Source of the DNA: Azospirillum sp. B510
GTDB taxonomy: Bacteria > Pseudomonadota > Alphaproteobacteria > Azospirillales > Azospirillaceae
Direction of reading: 5' to 3'
Length of the DNA stretch: 64,000 bases
NCBI RefSeq assembly: GCF_000010725.1
Contig: NC_013856.1
Location: 248,001 to 312,000, forward strand
The notes below the pieces were generated by a model that saw only the letters and a program-made list of their open reading frames with translations, had not been told where the DNA came from and did not search any database. Positions 54,837 through 62,933 of the stretch are shown here, piece by piece (position 1 is the stretch's first letter; each line of letters starts with the position of its first letter). Made by a program: the position numbers and the translations under genes.

Positions 54837-55965
54837 CGACGCGGGGCGGATCGCCGACGAGGCGCGCCGCGCGCTGGACATCTGCAACGCCTGCCAGTTC
54901 TGCGACGGCTATTGCGCAGTCTTTCCGGCGCTGAAGGCGCGGCGGTCGGTCTCGGCGGCCGACCTCGCCTTCCTGTCCAACCTCTGCCACAGCTGCCGGT
55001 CCTGCTATCACGCCTGCCAATATGCCCCGCCGCATGACTTCGCCCTCAATCTGCCGAAGAGCCTGAGCCTGGCCAGGCAGATCTCCTATCGCGAGCATGT
55101 CTGGCCGCCGCCGTTGCGGGGACGGCTGCCCGCCGCGGGATGGGGCTTCGCCGCCGCCGTTACGTTGGCTTCGGTGGCGTTGGTGACGCTTCCGGCGCTG
55201 CTGTGGTTGCCGCCGGAACTGCTGGTCGGGCGGCATGAGGGACCGGGCGCCTTCTACCGGCTGGTGCCCTGGGGGGCCATCGCCGGGGTGGCCGGGGCGG
55301 TGATGCTGTGGTCGCTGCTGGCCATCGGCTTCAGCGTCGCGTCCTTCTGGCGCGGGATGGGACCAATGCCGGGCGGCGCCGCGCTGCTGCCGGCCCTGCG
55401 CGCCGCCCTGTCGGACGCCGTCAGCCTGCGCAATCTCGGCGGAGGCGGGATCGGCTGCGCCGACCGGGAGGAGCGGTTCTCCCGGGCGCGGCGGCGCTTC
55501 CACCACGCGCTGTTCCATGGGGTGGCTCTGTGCTTCGCCGCGACCGCCATGGCGACCCTCTATGATCACGGGCTGGGCTGGCAGGCGCCCTATCCGTTGT
55601 CGAGCCTGCCGGTCCTGCTCGGCGGTCTGGGCGGGGTGGCGATGGTGGTCGGCAGCGCCGGGCTGGCGCTGCTGAAGCGGCGGGCCGATCCGGGGCCGGT
55701 GGCGACGGGCCTGACCGGTGCCGACTGCGCCCTGCTGGCGCAGCTTTTCCTGGTGGCGGCCAGCGGCCTGGGGCTGCTGGCGTTGCGCGGGACGGGCGCG
55801 ATGGGGCCGCTGCTGCTGCTCCATCTCGGCCTTGTCCTCGGCTGGTTCGCGACGCTGCCCTACGGCAAGTTCCTGCACGCGCCGTTCCGTTTCGCCGCCC
55901 TGCTGCGGGCGGCGATGGAACGGCAGGGGCAAAGGGAGAGGCGGCGGCGGGACGGGAGACGCTGA
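54823..55965 (+). CDS. tcuB: TcuB/CitB electron-transfer protein
   Basis: A 380-aa membrane iron-sulfur protein. The N-terminus has two cysteine clusters, CNACQFCDGYC (C21, C24, C27, C31) and CHSCRSCYHAC (C55, C58, C61, C65), for two 4Fe-4S centres. Six hydrophobic segments follow from about residue 100, with His residues suited to haem (RRRFHHALFHGVALCF). TcuB re-oxidises TcuA and passes electrons to the quinone pool. Confidence 0.9.
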   Translation: MPGTDDAGRIADEARRALDICNACQFCDGYCAVFPALKARRSVSAADLAFLSNLCHSCRSCYHACQYAPPHDFALNLPKSLSLARQISYREHVWPPPLRGRLPAAGWGFAAAVTLASVALVTLPALLWLPPELLVGRHEGPGAFYRLVPWGAIAGVAGAVMLWSLLAIGFSVASFWRGMGPMPGGAALLPALRAALSDAVSLRNLGGGGIGCADREERFSRARRRFHHALFHGVALCFAATAMATLYDHGLGWQAPYPLSSLPVLLGGLGGVAMVVGSAGLALLKRRADPGPVATGLTGADCALLAQLFLVAASGLGLLALRGTGAMGPLLLLHLGLVLGWFATLPYGKFLHAPFRFAALLRAAMERQGQRERRRRDGRR

Positions 55966-55987
55966 AGCGCCCCCGCCCCGGCCGGCA

Positions 55988-57568
55988 TCAATCCTTTCCA
56001 AGCGTCCCATCGACGCGGCGCCACACGCCCAGCGGGTTGCCGTCGCGCAAGGCCTCCGGCAGCAGGTCGGCGGGGATGTCCTGGTAGCAGACCGGGCGCA
56101 GGAACCGGCGGATCGCCAGCGTGCCGACCGAGGTGCCGCGCGGGTCCGACGTCGCCGGGAACGGGCCGCCATGCACCATGGCGTGGCAGACCTCGACCCC
56201 GGTCGGCCAGCCGTTCGCCAGCAACCGACCGGCCTTGCGCTCCAGCGTCGGGATCAGCCCGGCCACCGCCGCCTTGTCCGCCGCGTCCATCTGCAAGGTC
56301 GCCGTCAGCTGTCCTTCCAGCCTTTCGGCGACCGCCACCATCGCCGCCACGTCCTTGCAGCGGATCAGCAGCGAGGCGGCGCCGAAGACCTCCTCCTGCA
56401 ACGCCGTATCGGCCAGGAAGGCCTCCGCCGTCGTGGTGAAGAAGGCCGCCCGCGCCTGGTTCGGCCCGTTGCAGGCCAGACCGCGCGCCAGCGTCGCCAC
56501 CGCGCCGCTGCCGGCCAGCCTGGCGACGCCGCTGTCGAAGGCGGCATGGATGCCCGGCGTCAGCATGGTCGACGCGGCACTGCCGCCGAGAGCCTCGACC
56601 GCCGCCGCGACGAAGCGGTCGAGGTCGGCCCCCTCCACGCCCAGCAGGATGCCGGGGTTGGTGCAGAACTGTCCGGCTCCCATGGTCAGCGAGGCGACGA
56701 AGCCCTTGCCCAGCGCCTCGGCGCGCGAGGCCAGCGCCGCCGGCATCAGGAAGACCGGGTTGATGCTGCTCATCTCGGCATAGACCGGGATCGGCTCGGG
56801 CCGCCTGGCCGCCACCCCCATCAGCGCCAGCCCGCCGCCGCGCGAGCCGGTGAAGCCGACCGCCTTGATGCGCGGATCGGCGACCAGCGCCGTGCCGATC
56901 TCCCGTCCATTGCCGAACAGCAGCGAGAAGACGCCTTCGGGCAGGCCGCAGGACGCCACCGCCGCCTGGACGGCGCGGCCGACCAGCTCGGAGGTGCCGG
57001 GATGGGCGCCATGGCCCTTGACCACCACCGGGCAGCCGGCGGCCAACGCCGACGCGGTGTCGCCGCCGGCCACCGAAAAGGCGAGCGGGAAGTTCGACGC
57101 GCCGAACACCGCGACCGGCCCCAGCGCGATGTGGCGCTGGCGCAGGTCGGCGCGCGGCAGCGGCGCGCGGGCCGGCTGCGCCGGGTCGATGCGGGCCTCG
57201 ATCCAGCCGCCCTCGCGCACGACCTGGGCGAACAGGCGGAGCTGGCCGACGGTGCGGCCGCGCTCGCCCTCCAGCCGGGCGCGCGGCAGGCCGGTCTCGG
57301 CCATGGCGCGGGTGATCAGCTCGTCGCCGATGTCGAGGATGGCCTGGGCGATGGTCTCCAGGAAGGCGGCGCGCCGCTCCAGCCCGGTTTCGCGGAAGGC
57401 GTCGAAGGCGGCCCAGGCCAGCGCGCAGGCGCGCTCCACCTCGGCCACGCCGCCGCCGCCGAAGGCAGGCTCCAGCGCTTCGCCGGTGGAGGGGTCGACG
57501 GCGCGGAACGCGCCCTGGCCGCCGCGATGCGCCGAAGCGCCGATCAGCATCTCGCCGGTGATGGTCAT
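55988..57568 (-). CDS. 2,5-dioxovalerate (alpha-ketoglutaric semialdehyde) dehydrogenase
   Basis: A 526-aa aldehyde dehydrogenase. The nucleophile is in GAGQFCTNPG, the general-base Glu in PVYAEMSSINPVF, and the cofactor loop is VGFTGSRGGG. The long C-terminus (NGWPTGVEVCHAMVHGGPFPATS) is characteristic of the KGSA dehydrogenase type. It converts alpha-ketoglutaric semialdehyde to 2-oxoglutarate, the last step after KdgD. The start ATG at 57568 was chosen for GGAG 9 bp upstream. It is divergent from the FadR-type regulator gene; one of two shared operators lies 80 bp upstream. Confidence 0.9.
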   Translation of the reverse strand: MTITGEMLIGASAHRGGQGAFRAVDPSTGEALEPAFGGGGVAEVERACALAWAAFDAFRETGLERRAAFLETIAQAILDIGDELITRAMAETGLPRARLEGERGRTVGQLRLFAQVVREGGWIEARIDPAQPARAPLPRADLRQRHIALGPVAVFGASNFPLAFSVAGGDTASALAAGCPVVVKGHGAHPGTSELVGRAVQAAVASCGLPEGVFSLLFGNGREIGTALVADPRIKAVGFTGSRGGGLALMGVAARRPEPIPVYAEMSSINPVFLMPAALASRAEALGKGFVASLTMGAGQFCTNPGILLGVEGADLDRFVAAAVEALGGSAASTMLTPGIHAAFDSGVARLAGSGAVATLARGLACNGPNQARAAFFTTTAEAFLADTALQEEVFGAASLLIRCKDVAAMVAVAERLEGQLTATLQMDAADKAAVAGLIPTLERKAGRLLANGWPTGVEVCHAMVHGGPFPATSDPRGTSVGTLAIRRFLRPVCYQDIPADLLPEALRDGNPLGVWRRVDGTLGKD

Positions 57569-57648
57569 GGACGGAGGCTCCTTCATGGGAGAGGGACATG
57601 CGCCGACAATCGCGGCCGGACATTTGTTTGTAAGGCGATCTATCACGC

Positions 57649-57668
57649 CATCAGTTATCATACAAGTG
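57649..57668 (-). promoter_or_regulatory. Operator copy 1 (KGSA dehydrogenase side)
   Basis: On the minus strand the site reads CACTTGTATGATAACTGATG. It matches the site at 58680-58699 at 18 of 20 positions. It lies between the dehydrogenase and regulator genes, so it probably binds the adjacent FadR-type protein and may serve both. Confidence 0.7.
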
Positions 57669-57809
57669 GTCGCCCGCAAACCGGCCCTTCAGCGCCTGTT
57701 CCTTCCCGCCCGCTTGTCTATTGTCGCATAGGTTTCGCGGGTGTTAACTCTGGTTGATGGAGTGGTGACGGGCGGTCCGTCCCGGAACCTGGTTTGGGTG
57801 AGGATGGTG

Positions 57810-58541
57810 ATGACAGCGCGCAGGCGCCGGGATCCGCTGGCGAAGCAACTGGTGGATGCCCTGGCCCAACGGATTTCCAGCGGTCAATACAAGAGCGGCG
57901 ACCGGCTGCCGAGCGAACAGGATCTGATCGACGAGTTCGGCGTCAGCCGCACCGTGGTGCGTGAGGCGATCGCCAATCTGAAGGCGGTCGGCATGGTGTC
58001 CACCCGGCAGGGGCTGGGCGCCTTCGTCCTGCGCGACGCCGCCATTCTGCCCTTCCGCATCGAGGAATCGACGCTGGAGGCGGTGAACGAGGCGATTTCC
58101 GTGCTGGAAGTCCGCATCAGCCTGGAATCGGAGGCCGCCTATCTCGCCGCCATCCGCCGTGACGATACCCAGCTGGCCCGCATGCGCGAGGCGCTGGATA
58201 CGATGACGACGGCGGTGGAGGCGGGGGAGGATGCCATCGACGCCGATCTGGCCTTCCACAGCGCCATCGCCGCGGCGACCGGAAACAAGCATTTCCTGGC
58301 CCTGTTCTCTTATCTCGGATCGCTGCTGATTCCGCGTGCCCGCGTGCGCTACGGGCATCTGGAGGAGGAGTCGCGCCGCCAGTACCTGCGGCGGATCAAT
58401 GATGAGCACCAGACCATCTATTCCGCCATCGAGCGCCAGGACCCGGAGGGCGCCCGTGCCGCGCTGCGCCTGCATCTGAACGGCAGCCGCGACCGGCTGC
58501 GCGCCGGCGGCGATTTCAAGATGACAGCCGCGGCGGGCTGA
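57810..58541 (+). CDS. FadR-subfamily GntR regulator of the galactarate/glucarate genes
   Basis: A 243-aa regulator. The winged helix is DPLAKQLVDALAQRISSGQY … LPSEQDLIDEFGVSRTVVREAIANL. The helical FCD domain (LEVRISLESEAAYLAA; DADLAFHSAIAAATGNKHF … RINDEHQTIYSAIERQDPEGARAAL) has the metal/ligand His and Asp residues. The ATG at 57810 is 6 bp after GAGG; ATG 57804 is less well spaced. It lies between the dehydrogenase and kdgD, both of which carry the shared 20-bp operator. Confidence 0.88.
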   Translation: MTARRRRDPLAKQLVDALAQRISSGQYKSGDRLPSEQDLIDEFGVSRTVVREAIANLKAVGMVSTRQGLGAFVLRDAAILPFRIEESTLEAVNEAISVLEVRISLESEAAYLAAIRRDDTQLARMREALDTMTTAVEAGEDAIDADLAFHSAIAAATGNKHFLALFSYLGSLLIPRARVRYGHLEEESRRQYLRRINDEHQTIYSAIERQDPEGARAALRLHLNGSRDRLRAGGDFKMTAAAG

Positions 58542-58574
58542 CGGCCCGCTTCACCGCCGCCCCTCCGGAGATCA

Positions 58575-58612
58575 AAAGGGACGCCGCCGCGTTGCCGGCC
58601 GCGTCCCTTTTG
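58575..58612 (+). terminator. Rho-independent terminator of the FadR-type gene
   Basis: AAAAGGGACGC (58575-58585) pairs perfectly with GCGTCCCTTTT (58602-58612) around a 16-nt GC-rich loop, 34 bp after the stop codon. The run of T at the end fits an intrinsic terminator, likely active in both directions. Confidence 0.75.
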
Positions 58613-58679
58613 CTGTGCGCTCCCGCTGTCATGAGCCACGGATTGATGGTGGAGCGGATTGCAATGACCTGCATCAAAT

Positions 58680-58699
58680 CACTTGTATGATGACTGATA
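58680..58699 (+). promoter_or_regulatory. Operator copy 2 (kdgD side)
   Basis: CACTTGTATGATGACTGATA differs from copy 1 only at positions 13 and 20. It lies about 140 bp before the kdgD start and points in the same direction relative to its gene as copy 1 does to the dehydrogenase gene. Confidence 0.7.
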
Positions 58700-58841
58700 T
58701 GATGCTAGTCGTCATGCCATCGGACGCCGCCGCTGTCGAACGGATCGTCACAGTCCGATCCGTTCCGCCGGTCTCAACCGCCATTCGTCCGCGGCTTCGC
58801 CTCTGCGGACCGTTTCCACCGCTTTCCCAAGGATGTCTCCG

Positions 58842-59753
58842 ATGGAACCGCAAGCCCTGAAGGCCGTCGTCAGCGAAGGTCTGCTGTCGTTCCCGCTGAC
58901 CGATTTCACCGCCGACGGCGGCTTCGAGCCGGGCGGCTATGCCCGCCGTCTGGAATGGCTGAAGCCCTATGGCGCGTCGGCCCTGTTCGCCGCCGGCGGC
59001 ACCGGCGAGCTGTTCTCCCTGACCCCGGACGAGCACAAGAGCATCGTCTCGCTGGCCGTCGAGGTCTGCGGCAAGGAGGTGCCGATCATCGCCGGCGTCG
59101 GCTATTCCACCCGCATCGCGGTCGAGATGGCGCGGGCGGCCGAAAAGGCCGGCGCCGCCGGCATCCTGGTGCTGCCGCATTACCTGACCGAAGCCGACCA
59201 GGAGGGCGTGGCCGCCCATGTCGAGGCGATCTGCAAGTCGGTCGGCATCGGCGTCATCATCTACAACCGCGCCACCTGCAAGCTGAGCGCCGACCGTCTG
59301 GCGGCGCTGGCGGAGCGCTGCCCCAACCTGATCGGCTTCAAGGACGGGCTGGGCGACATCGAGCTGATGACGACCATCCGCCGCAGGATGGGCGACCGCT
59401 TCAGCTATCTGGGTGGCCTGCCGACCGCCGAGGTCTACGCCGCCGCCTATCGCGCCATCGGCGTTCCGGTCTATTCGTCCGCCGTCTTCAACTTCATTCC
59501 ACGCACGGCGATGGAGTTCTACCACGCGGTGTCCGCCGGAGACACGGCGACCACCGACCGGCTGCTCGACCAGTTCTTCCTGCCCTATCTGGCGATCCGC
59601 AACCGCAAGGCCGGCTATGCCGTCAGCATCGTCAAGGCCGGTGCCGCCATCGTCGGCCGCTCCGCCGGACCGGTGCGGGCGCCGCTGACCGACTGCGCGC
59701 CGGCCGAGGTCGAGGAGCTGCGCGTTCTGATCGAGGCCTTGGGACCGCAGTAA
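58842..59753 (+). CDS. kdgD: 5-dehydro-4-deoxyglucarate dehydratase KdgD
   Basis: A 303-aa TIM-barrel enzyme of the DHDPS family. The Schiff-base Lys is K167 (NLIGFKDGLGDIELM), with Tyr141 in IIYNRATCKL and the substrate loop AAGGTGELFSL. Length and motifs agree with KdgD. It decarboxylates and dehydrates 5-keto-4-deoxy-glucarate to alpha-ketoglutaric semialdehyde. The ATG at 58842 was chosen because AAGG lies 9 bp ahead, while the in-frame ATG at 58833 overlaps it. Confidence 0.92.
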   Translation: MEPQALKAVVSEGLLSFPLTDFTADGGFEPGGYARRLEWLKPYGASALFAAGGTGELFSLTPDEHKSIVSLAVEVCGKEVPIIAGVGYSTRIAVEMARAAEKAGAAGILVLPHYLTEADQEGVAAHVEAICKSVGIGVIIYNRATCKLSADRLAALAERCPNLIGFKDGLGDIELMTTIRRRMGDRFSYLGGLPTAEVYAAAYRAIGVPVYSSAVFNFIPRTAMEFYHAVSAGDTATTDRLLDQFFLPYLAIRNRKAGYAVSIVKAGAAIVGRSAGPVRAPLTDCAPAEVEELRVLIEALGPQ

Positions 59754-59908
59754 CCCCAGCAACGAACCATCGCCGGACGGGCAGGCGCCGGGCCTTTTTG
59801 TTTCCGACGCCGGACACAAGACGCAGCCAAGAAGCCAGGACCCGCCGGACGGGTCCGGGAACGGACTGACGCGCCTGCCCGCCCTCATGACGTGAGGGAG
59901 GAAATTTC

Positions 59909-61315
59909 ATGACTATCGAGAGCGCCGCCGAGAGCACCGCCGCCAACAACGGGCGGGCGGCCTATTCCGCGGCGGCGGCAAGCCAGACCGCCGCCCCGCG
60001 CACCAGGGTCCGCTACCTGATCCTGGCGATGCTGTTCCTGGTCACGGTCATCAATTACGCCGACCGGGCGACGCTGTCGATCACCGGCCCGGTGATCTCG
60101 AAGGAACTCGGCATCAGCGCCGCGGAGATGGGCTTCATCTTCTCCGCCTTCGGCTGGGCCTATGTGCTGGGGCAGCTGCCGGGCGGCTGGCTGCTCGACC
60201 GCTTCGGGTCGAAGATCGTCTATGGGCTGAGCATCTTCATCTGGTCGCTCTTCACCCTGATGCAGGGCACCATCGGCTTCGTCACCGGCGGGGCGGCGGT
60301 CATGCTGCTGTTCGCGCTGCGCTTCGCCGTCGGTTTCGCCGAGGCGCCGTCCTTTCCCGGCAACAGCCGCGTCGTCGCGGCGTGGTTCCCCGGACAGGAG
60401 CGGGCGACCGCGTCGGCCATCTTCAATTCCGCCCAGTATTTCGCGACGGTGATCTTCGCGCCGCTGATGGGTTGGCTGACTCATTCCTTCGGCTGGCATT
60501 GGGTGTTCGGCGTCATGGGCGGGCTCGGCATCATCATGGCCGGCGTGTGGATGAAGACGGTCTACCCCCCCAAGGACCACCCGCGCATCAACCAGGCCGA
60601 GCTGGACCACATCGCGGCCGGCGGCGGCCTGGTCAACATGGATGACGGCCGGAAGAAGGCGGCGTCCGCCCAGGGCGGGGCCCGGAGCGGGGCGAAATGG
60701 GATTACATCCGCCAGCTTTTCGCCAGCCGCATGATGGTCGGCATCTTCATCGGCCAGTTCTGCATCAACGCCATCACCTATTTCTTCATCACCTGGTTCC
60801 CGGTCTATCTGGTCCAGGCGCGCGGCATGTCGATCCTGAATGCCGGCTTCATCGCCTCGATCCCGGCGATCTGCGGCTTCGTCGGCGGCATCCTCGGCGG
60901 GGTGATGTCCGATGTCATGCTGCGCCGGGGCTATTCGCTGACCGCGGCGCGCAAGACGCCGATCGTGCTGGGCATGGTGATGTCGATGGCGATGATCGCC
61001 TGCAACTACACCGATCTGCAATGGGTCATCGTGGCGTTGATGGCGCTGGCCTTCTTCGGCAAGGGCATCGGCGCGCTCGGCTGGGCCGTCATGTCGGATT
61101 GCGCGCCCAAGGAGATCACCGGGCTCAGCGGCGGCGTGTTCAACATGTGCGGCAATCTGTCGTCGATCTCGACGCCGATCGTCATCGGCTACATCATCCA
61201 GACCTCCGGCTCGTTCAATGGGGCGCTGGTGTTCGTCGGCGCCAACGCCCTGATCGCGGCGGTCAGCTATCTCGTCATCGTCGGCGAGATCAAGCGGATG
61301 GAACTGAAGCAGTAA
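59909..61315 (+). CDS. MFS sugar-diacid transporter (GudP/GarP-like)
   Basis: A 468-aa permease with 12 expected membrane helices. The first is RVRYLILAMLFLVTVINYAD. The inter-helix motif is GWLLDRFGSK, and FAEAPSFPGNSRVVAAWFP is a hallmark of the anion:cation symporter family that includes glucarate and galactarate transporters. The ATG follows GGGAGGAAA. It lies between kdgD and garD, so it most likely imports galactarate/glucarate with H+. Confidence 0.88.
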   Translation: MTIESAAESTAANNGRAAYSAAAASQTAAPRTRVRYLILAMLFLVTVINYADRATLSITGPVISKELGISAAEMGFIFSAFGWAYVLGQLPGGWLLDRFGSKIVYGLSIFIWSLFTLMQGTIGFVTGGAAVMLLFALRFAVGFAEAPSFPGNSRVVAAWFPGQERATASAIFNSAQYFATVIFAPLMGWLTHSFGWHWVFGVMGGLGIIMAGVWMKTVYPPKDHPRINQAELDHIAAGGGLVNMDDGRKKAASAQGGARSGAKWDYIRQLFASRMMVGIFIGQFCINAITYFFITWFPVYLVQARGMSILNAGFIASIPAICGFVGGILGGVMSDVMLRRGYSLTAARKTPIVLGMVMSMAMIACNYTDLQWVIVALMALAFFGKGIGALGWAVMSDCAPKEITGLSGGVFNMCGNLSSISTPIVIGYIIQTSGSFNGALVFVGANALIAAVSYLVIVGEIKRMELKQ

Positions 61316-61332
61316 CAATCCATGCGATGCAT

Positions 61333-61369
61333 CCCCCTCACCCCGACCCTCTCCCCAGGGGGAGGGGGA
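61333..61369. repeat. CCCTCTCCCC/GGGGGAGGGG-type intergenic repeat
   Basis: The spacer between the transporter and garD holds CCCCTCACCCCGACCCTCTC followed by CCCAGGGGGAGGGGGA, an imperfect hairpin of a dispersed repeat type. A shorter relative is at 52635-52657. Confidence 0.45.
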
Positions 61370-61393
61370 TACTCGACACACCCAGGGCAAGCC

Positions 61394-62917
61394 ATGACCC
61401 AGAAGCCTCTCTACATCCTGGTCCATCCCGAGGATAACGTCGCCATCGTGGTGAATTCCGGCGGCCTGCCGCCCGGAACGACATTCGAGTGCGGGCTGGC
61501 CCTGACCGATTTCGTGCCGCAGGGCCACAAGGTGGCGCTGGCCGACCTTGAGGAGGGGGCGCCGATCGTCCGCTACGGGCAGGTGATCGGCGCCGCCGCC
61601 CGGCCGATCCGCCGCGGCGCCTGGATCGAGGAATCGCTGGTCCGCCTGCCGGAAGCGCCGGAGCTGGACACGCTGCCGCTGGCAACCGCCGTGCCGCCCG
61701 AGGCTCCGGCGCTGGAGGGCTACACGTTCGAGGGCTACCGAAATCCCGACGGGACCGTCGGCACCAAGAATGTGCTGGGCATCAGCATCAGCGTGCAGTG
61801 CGTCGCCGGGGTGATGGATTTCGCCATCGAGCGCATCAAGAAGGATCTGCTGCCGAAATACCCCAACGTCGACGACGTCGTCGCCCTCAACCACACCTAT
61901 GGCTGCGGCGTGGCGATCAACGCGCCGGGGGCGGCGGTGCCGATCCGCACGCTGCAAAATCTCGCCCGCAACCCCAACCTGGGCGGGGCGGTGATGGTGG
62001 TCGGGCTCGGCTGCGAGAAGCTCCAGCCGGAACGGCTGCTGCCGGCCGGGGTGGAGCCGAGCATCGTCACCTTGCAGGACGAACGTCACCAGGGCTTCGG
62101 CGACATGGTCGCCGCCATCCTGGATATGGCCGACCGCCGGCTGGCCCAGCTGAACCAGCGGCGGCGCGAGACCTGCCCGGCGTCGGACCTCGTCGTCGGG
62201 CTGCAATGCGGCGGCAGCGACGCCTTTTCCGGGGTGACCGCCAACCCGGCGGTCGGCTATGCCGCCGATCTGCTGGTGCGCGCCGGGGCGACCGTGATGT
62301 TCTCCGAGGTGACGGAGGTGCGCGACGCCATCCATCTGCTCACCCCGCGCGCCGTCGACGAGGAGACCGGCCGCGCGCTGATCCGCGAGATGCGCTGGTA
62401 CGACGATTATCTCCAGGCCGGCTCGGCCGACCGCAGCGCCAACCCCACCCCCGGCAACAAGAAGGGCGGGCTGGCCAATGTGGTGGAGAAGGCGCTGGGC
62501 TCCATCGCCAAGTCGGGCACAAGCGCCATCACCGGCGTGCTGGCGCCGGGCGAGCGGGCGACGCGCAAGGGGCTGCTCTATGCCGCCACGCCGGCCAGCG
62601 ACTTCATCTGCGGCACGTTGCAACTGGCGTCCGGCTGCAATATCGAAGTCTTCACCACCGGGCGCGGCACGCCCTATGGCCTCGCCATGGCGCCGGTGAT
62701 CAAGGTGGCGACGCGGACGGAGCTGGCCTCGCGCTGGCATGACCTGATCGACGTCGACGCCGGCCGCATCGCCACCGGCGAGGCCAGCATCGAGGAGGTC
62801 GGGTGGGAGCTGTTCCACCTGATGCTGGAGGTGGCGAGCGGGCGCAAGCGGACCTGGGCCGACCATTGGGGCCTGCGCAACGCGCTGACCCTGTTCAACC
62901 CGGCCCCGGTGACCTGA
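61394..62917 (+). CDS. garD: Galactarate dehydratase GarD
   Basis: A 507-aa enzyme of the UxaA/GarD family. An N-terminal SAF-like domain (VHPEDNVAIVVNSGGLPPGT … GAPIVRYGQVIG) is followed by the catalytic part, with GYRNPDGTVGTKNVLGISISVQC, NHTYGCGVAINAPG, VGLQCGGSDAFSGVTANPA, NPTPGNKKGGLANVVEKALG and TTGRGTPYGLAMAPVIKVATR. It dehydrates galactarate to 5-keto-4-deoxy-glucarate, the KdgD substrate. The start ATG at 61394 follows AGGG. Confidence 0.92.
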   Translation: MTQKPLYILVHPEDNVAIVVNSGGLPPGTTFECGLALTDFVPQGHKVALADLEEGAPIVRYGQVIGAAARPIRRGAWIEESLVRLPEAPELDTLPLATAVPPEAPALEGYTFEGYRNPDGTVGTKNVLGISISVQCVAGVMDFAIERIKKDLLPKYPNVDDVVALNHTYGCGVAINAPGAAVPIRTLQNLARNPNLGGAVMVVGLGCEKLQPERLLPAGVEPSIVTLQDERHQGFGDMVAAILDMADRRLAQLNQRRRETCPASDLVVGLQCGGSDAFSGVTANPAVGYAADLLVRAGATVMFSEVTEVRDAIHLLTPRAVDEETGRALIREMRWYDDYLQAGSADRSANPTPGNKKGGLANVVEKALGSIAKSGTSAITGVLAPGERATRKGLLYAATPASDFICGTLQLASGCNIEVFTTGRGTPYGLAMAPVIKVATRTELASRWHDLIDVDAGRIATGEASIEEVGWELFHLMLEVASGRKRTWADHWGLRNALTLFNPAPVT

Positions 62918-62933
62918 AGCGGGGGAGGGCCGG

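Noticed and set aside
59769..59803. GC-rich stretch followed by CTTTTTG after kdgD
   Set aside because: A T-run is present but no stable stem with a proper loop could be drawn, so I did not call a terminator.
59885..62866. Nearly 1000-codon open frame antisense to the transporter and garD
   Set aside because: It is a compositional shadow. Both plus-strand genes have clear family motifs, and the antisense product has none.
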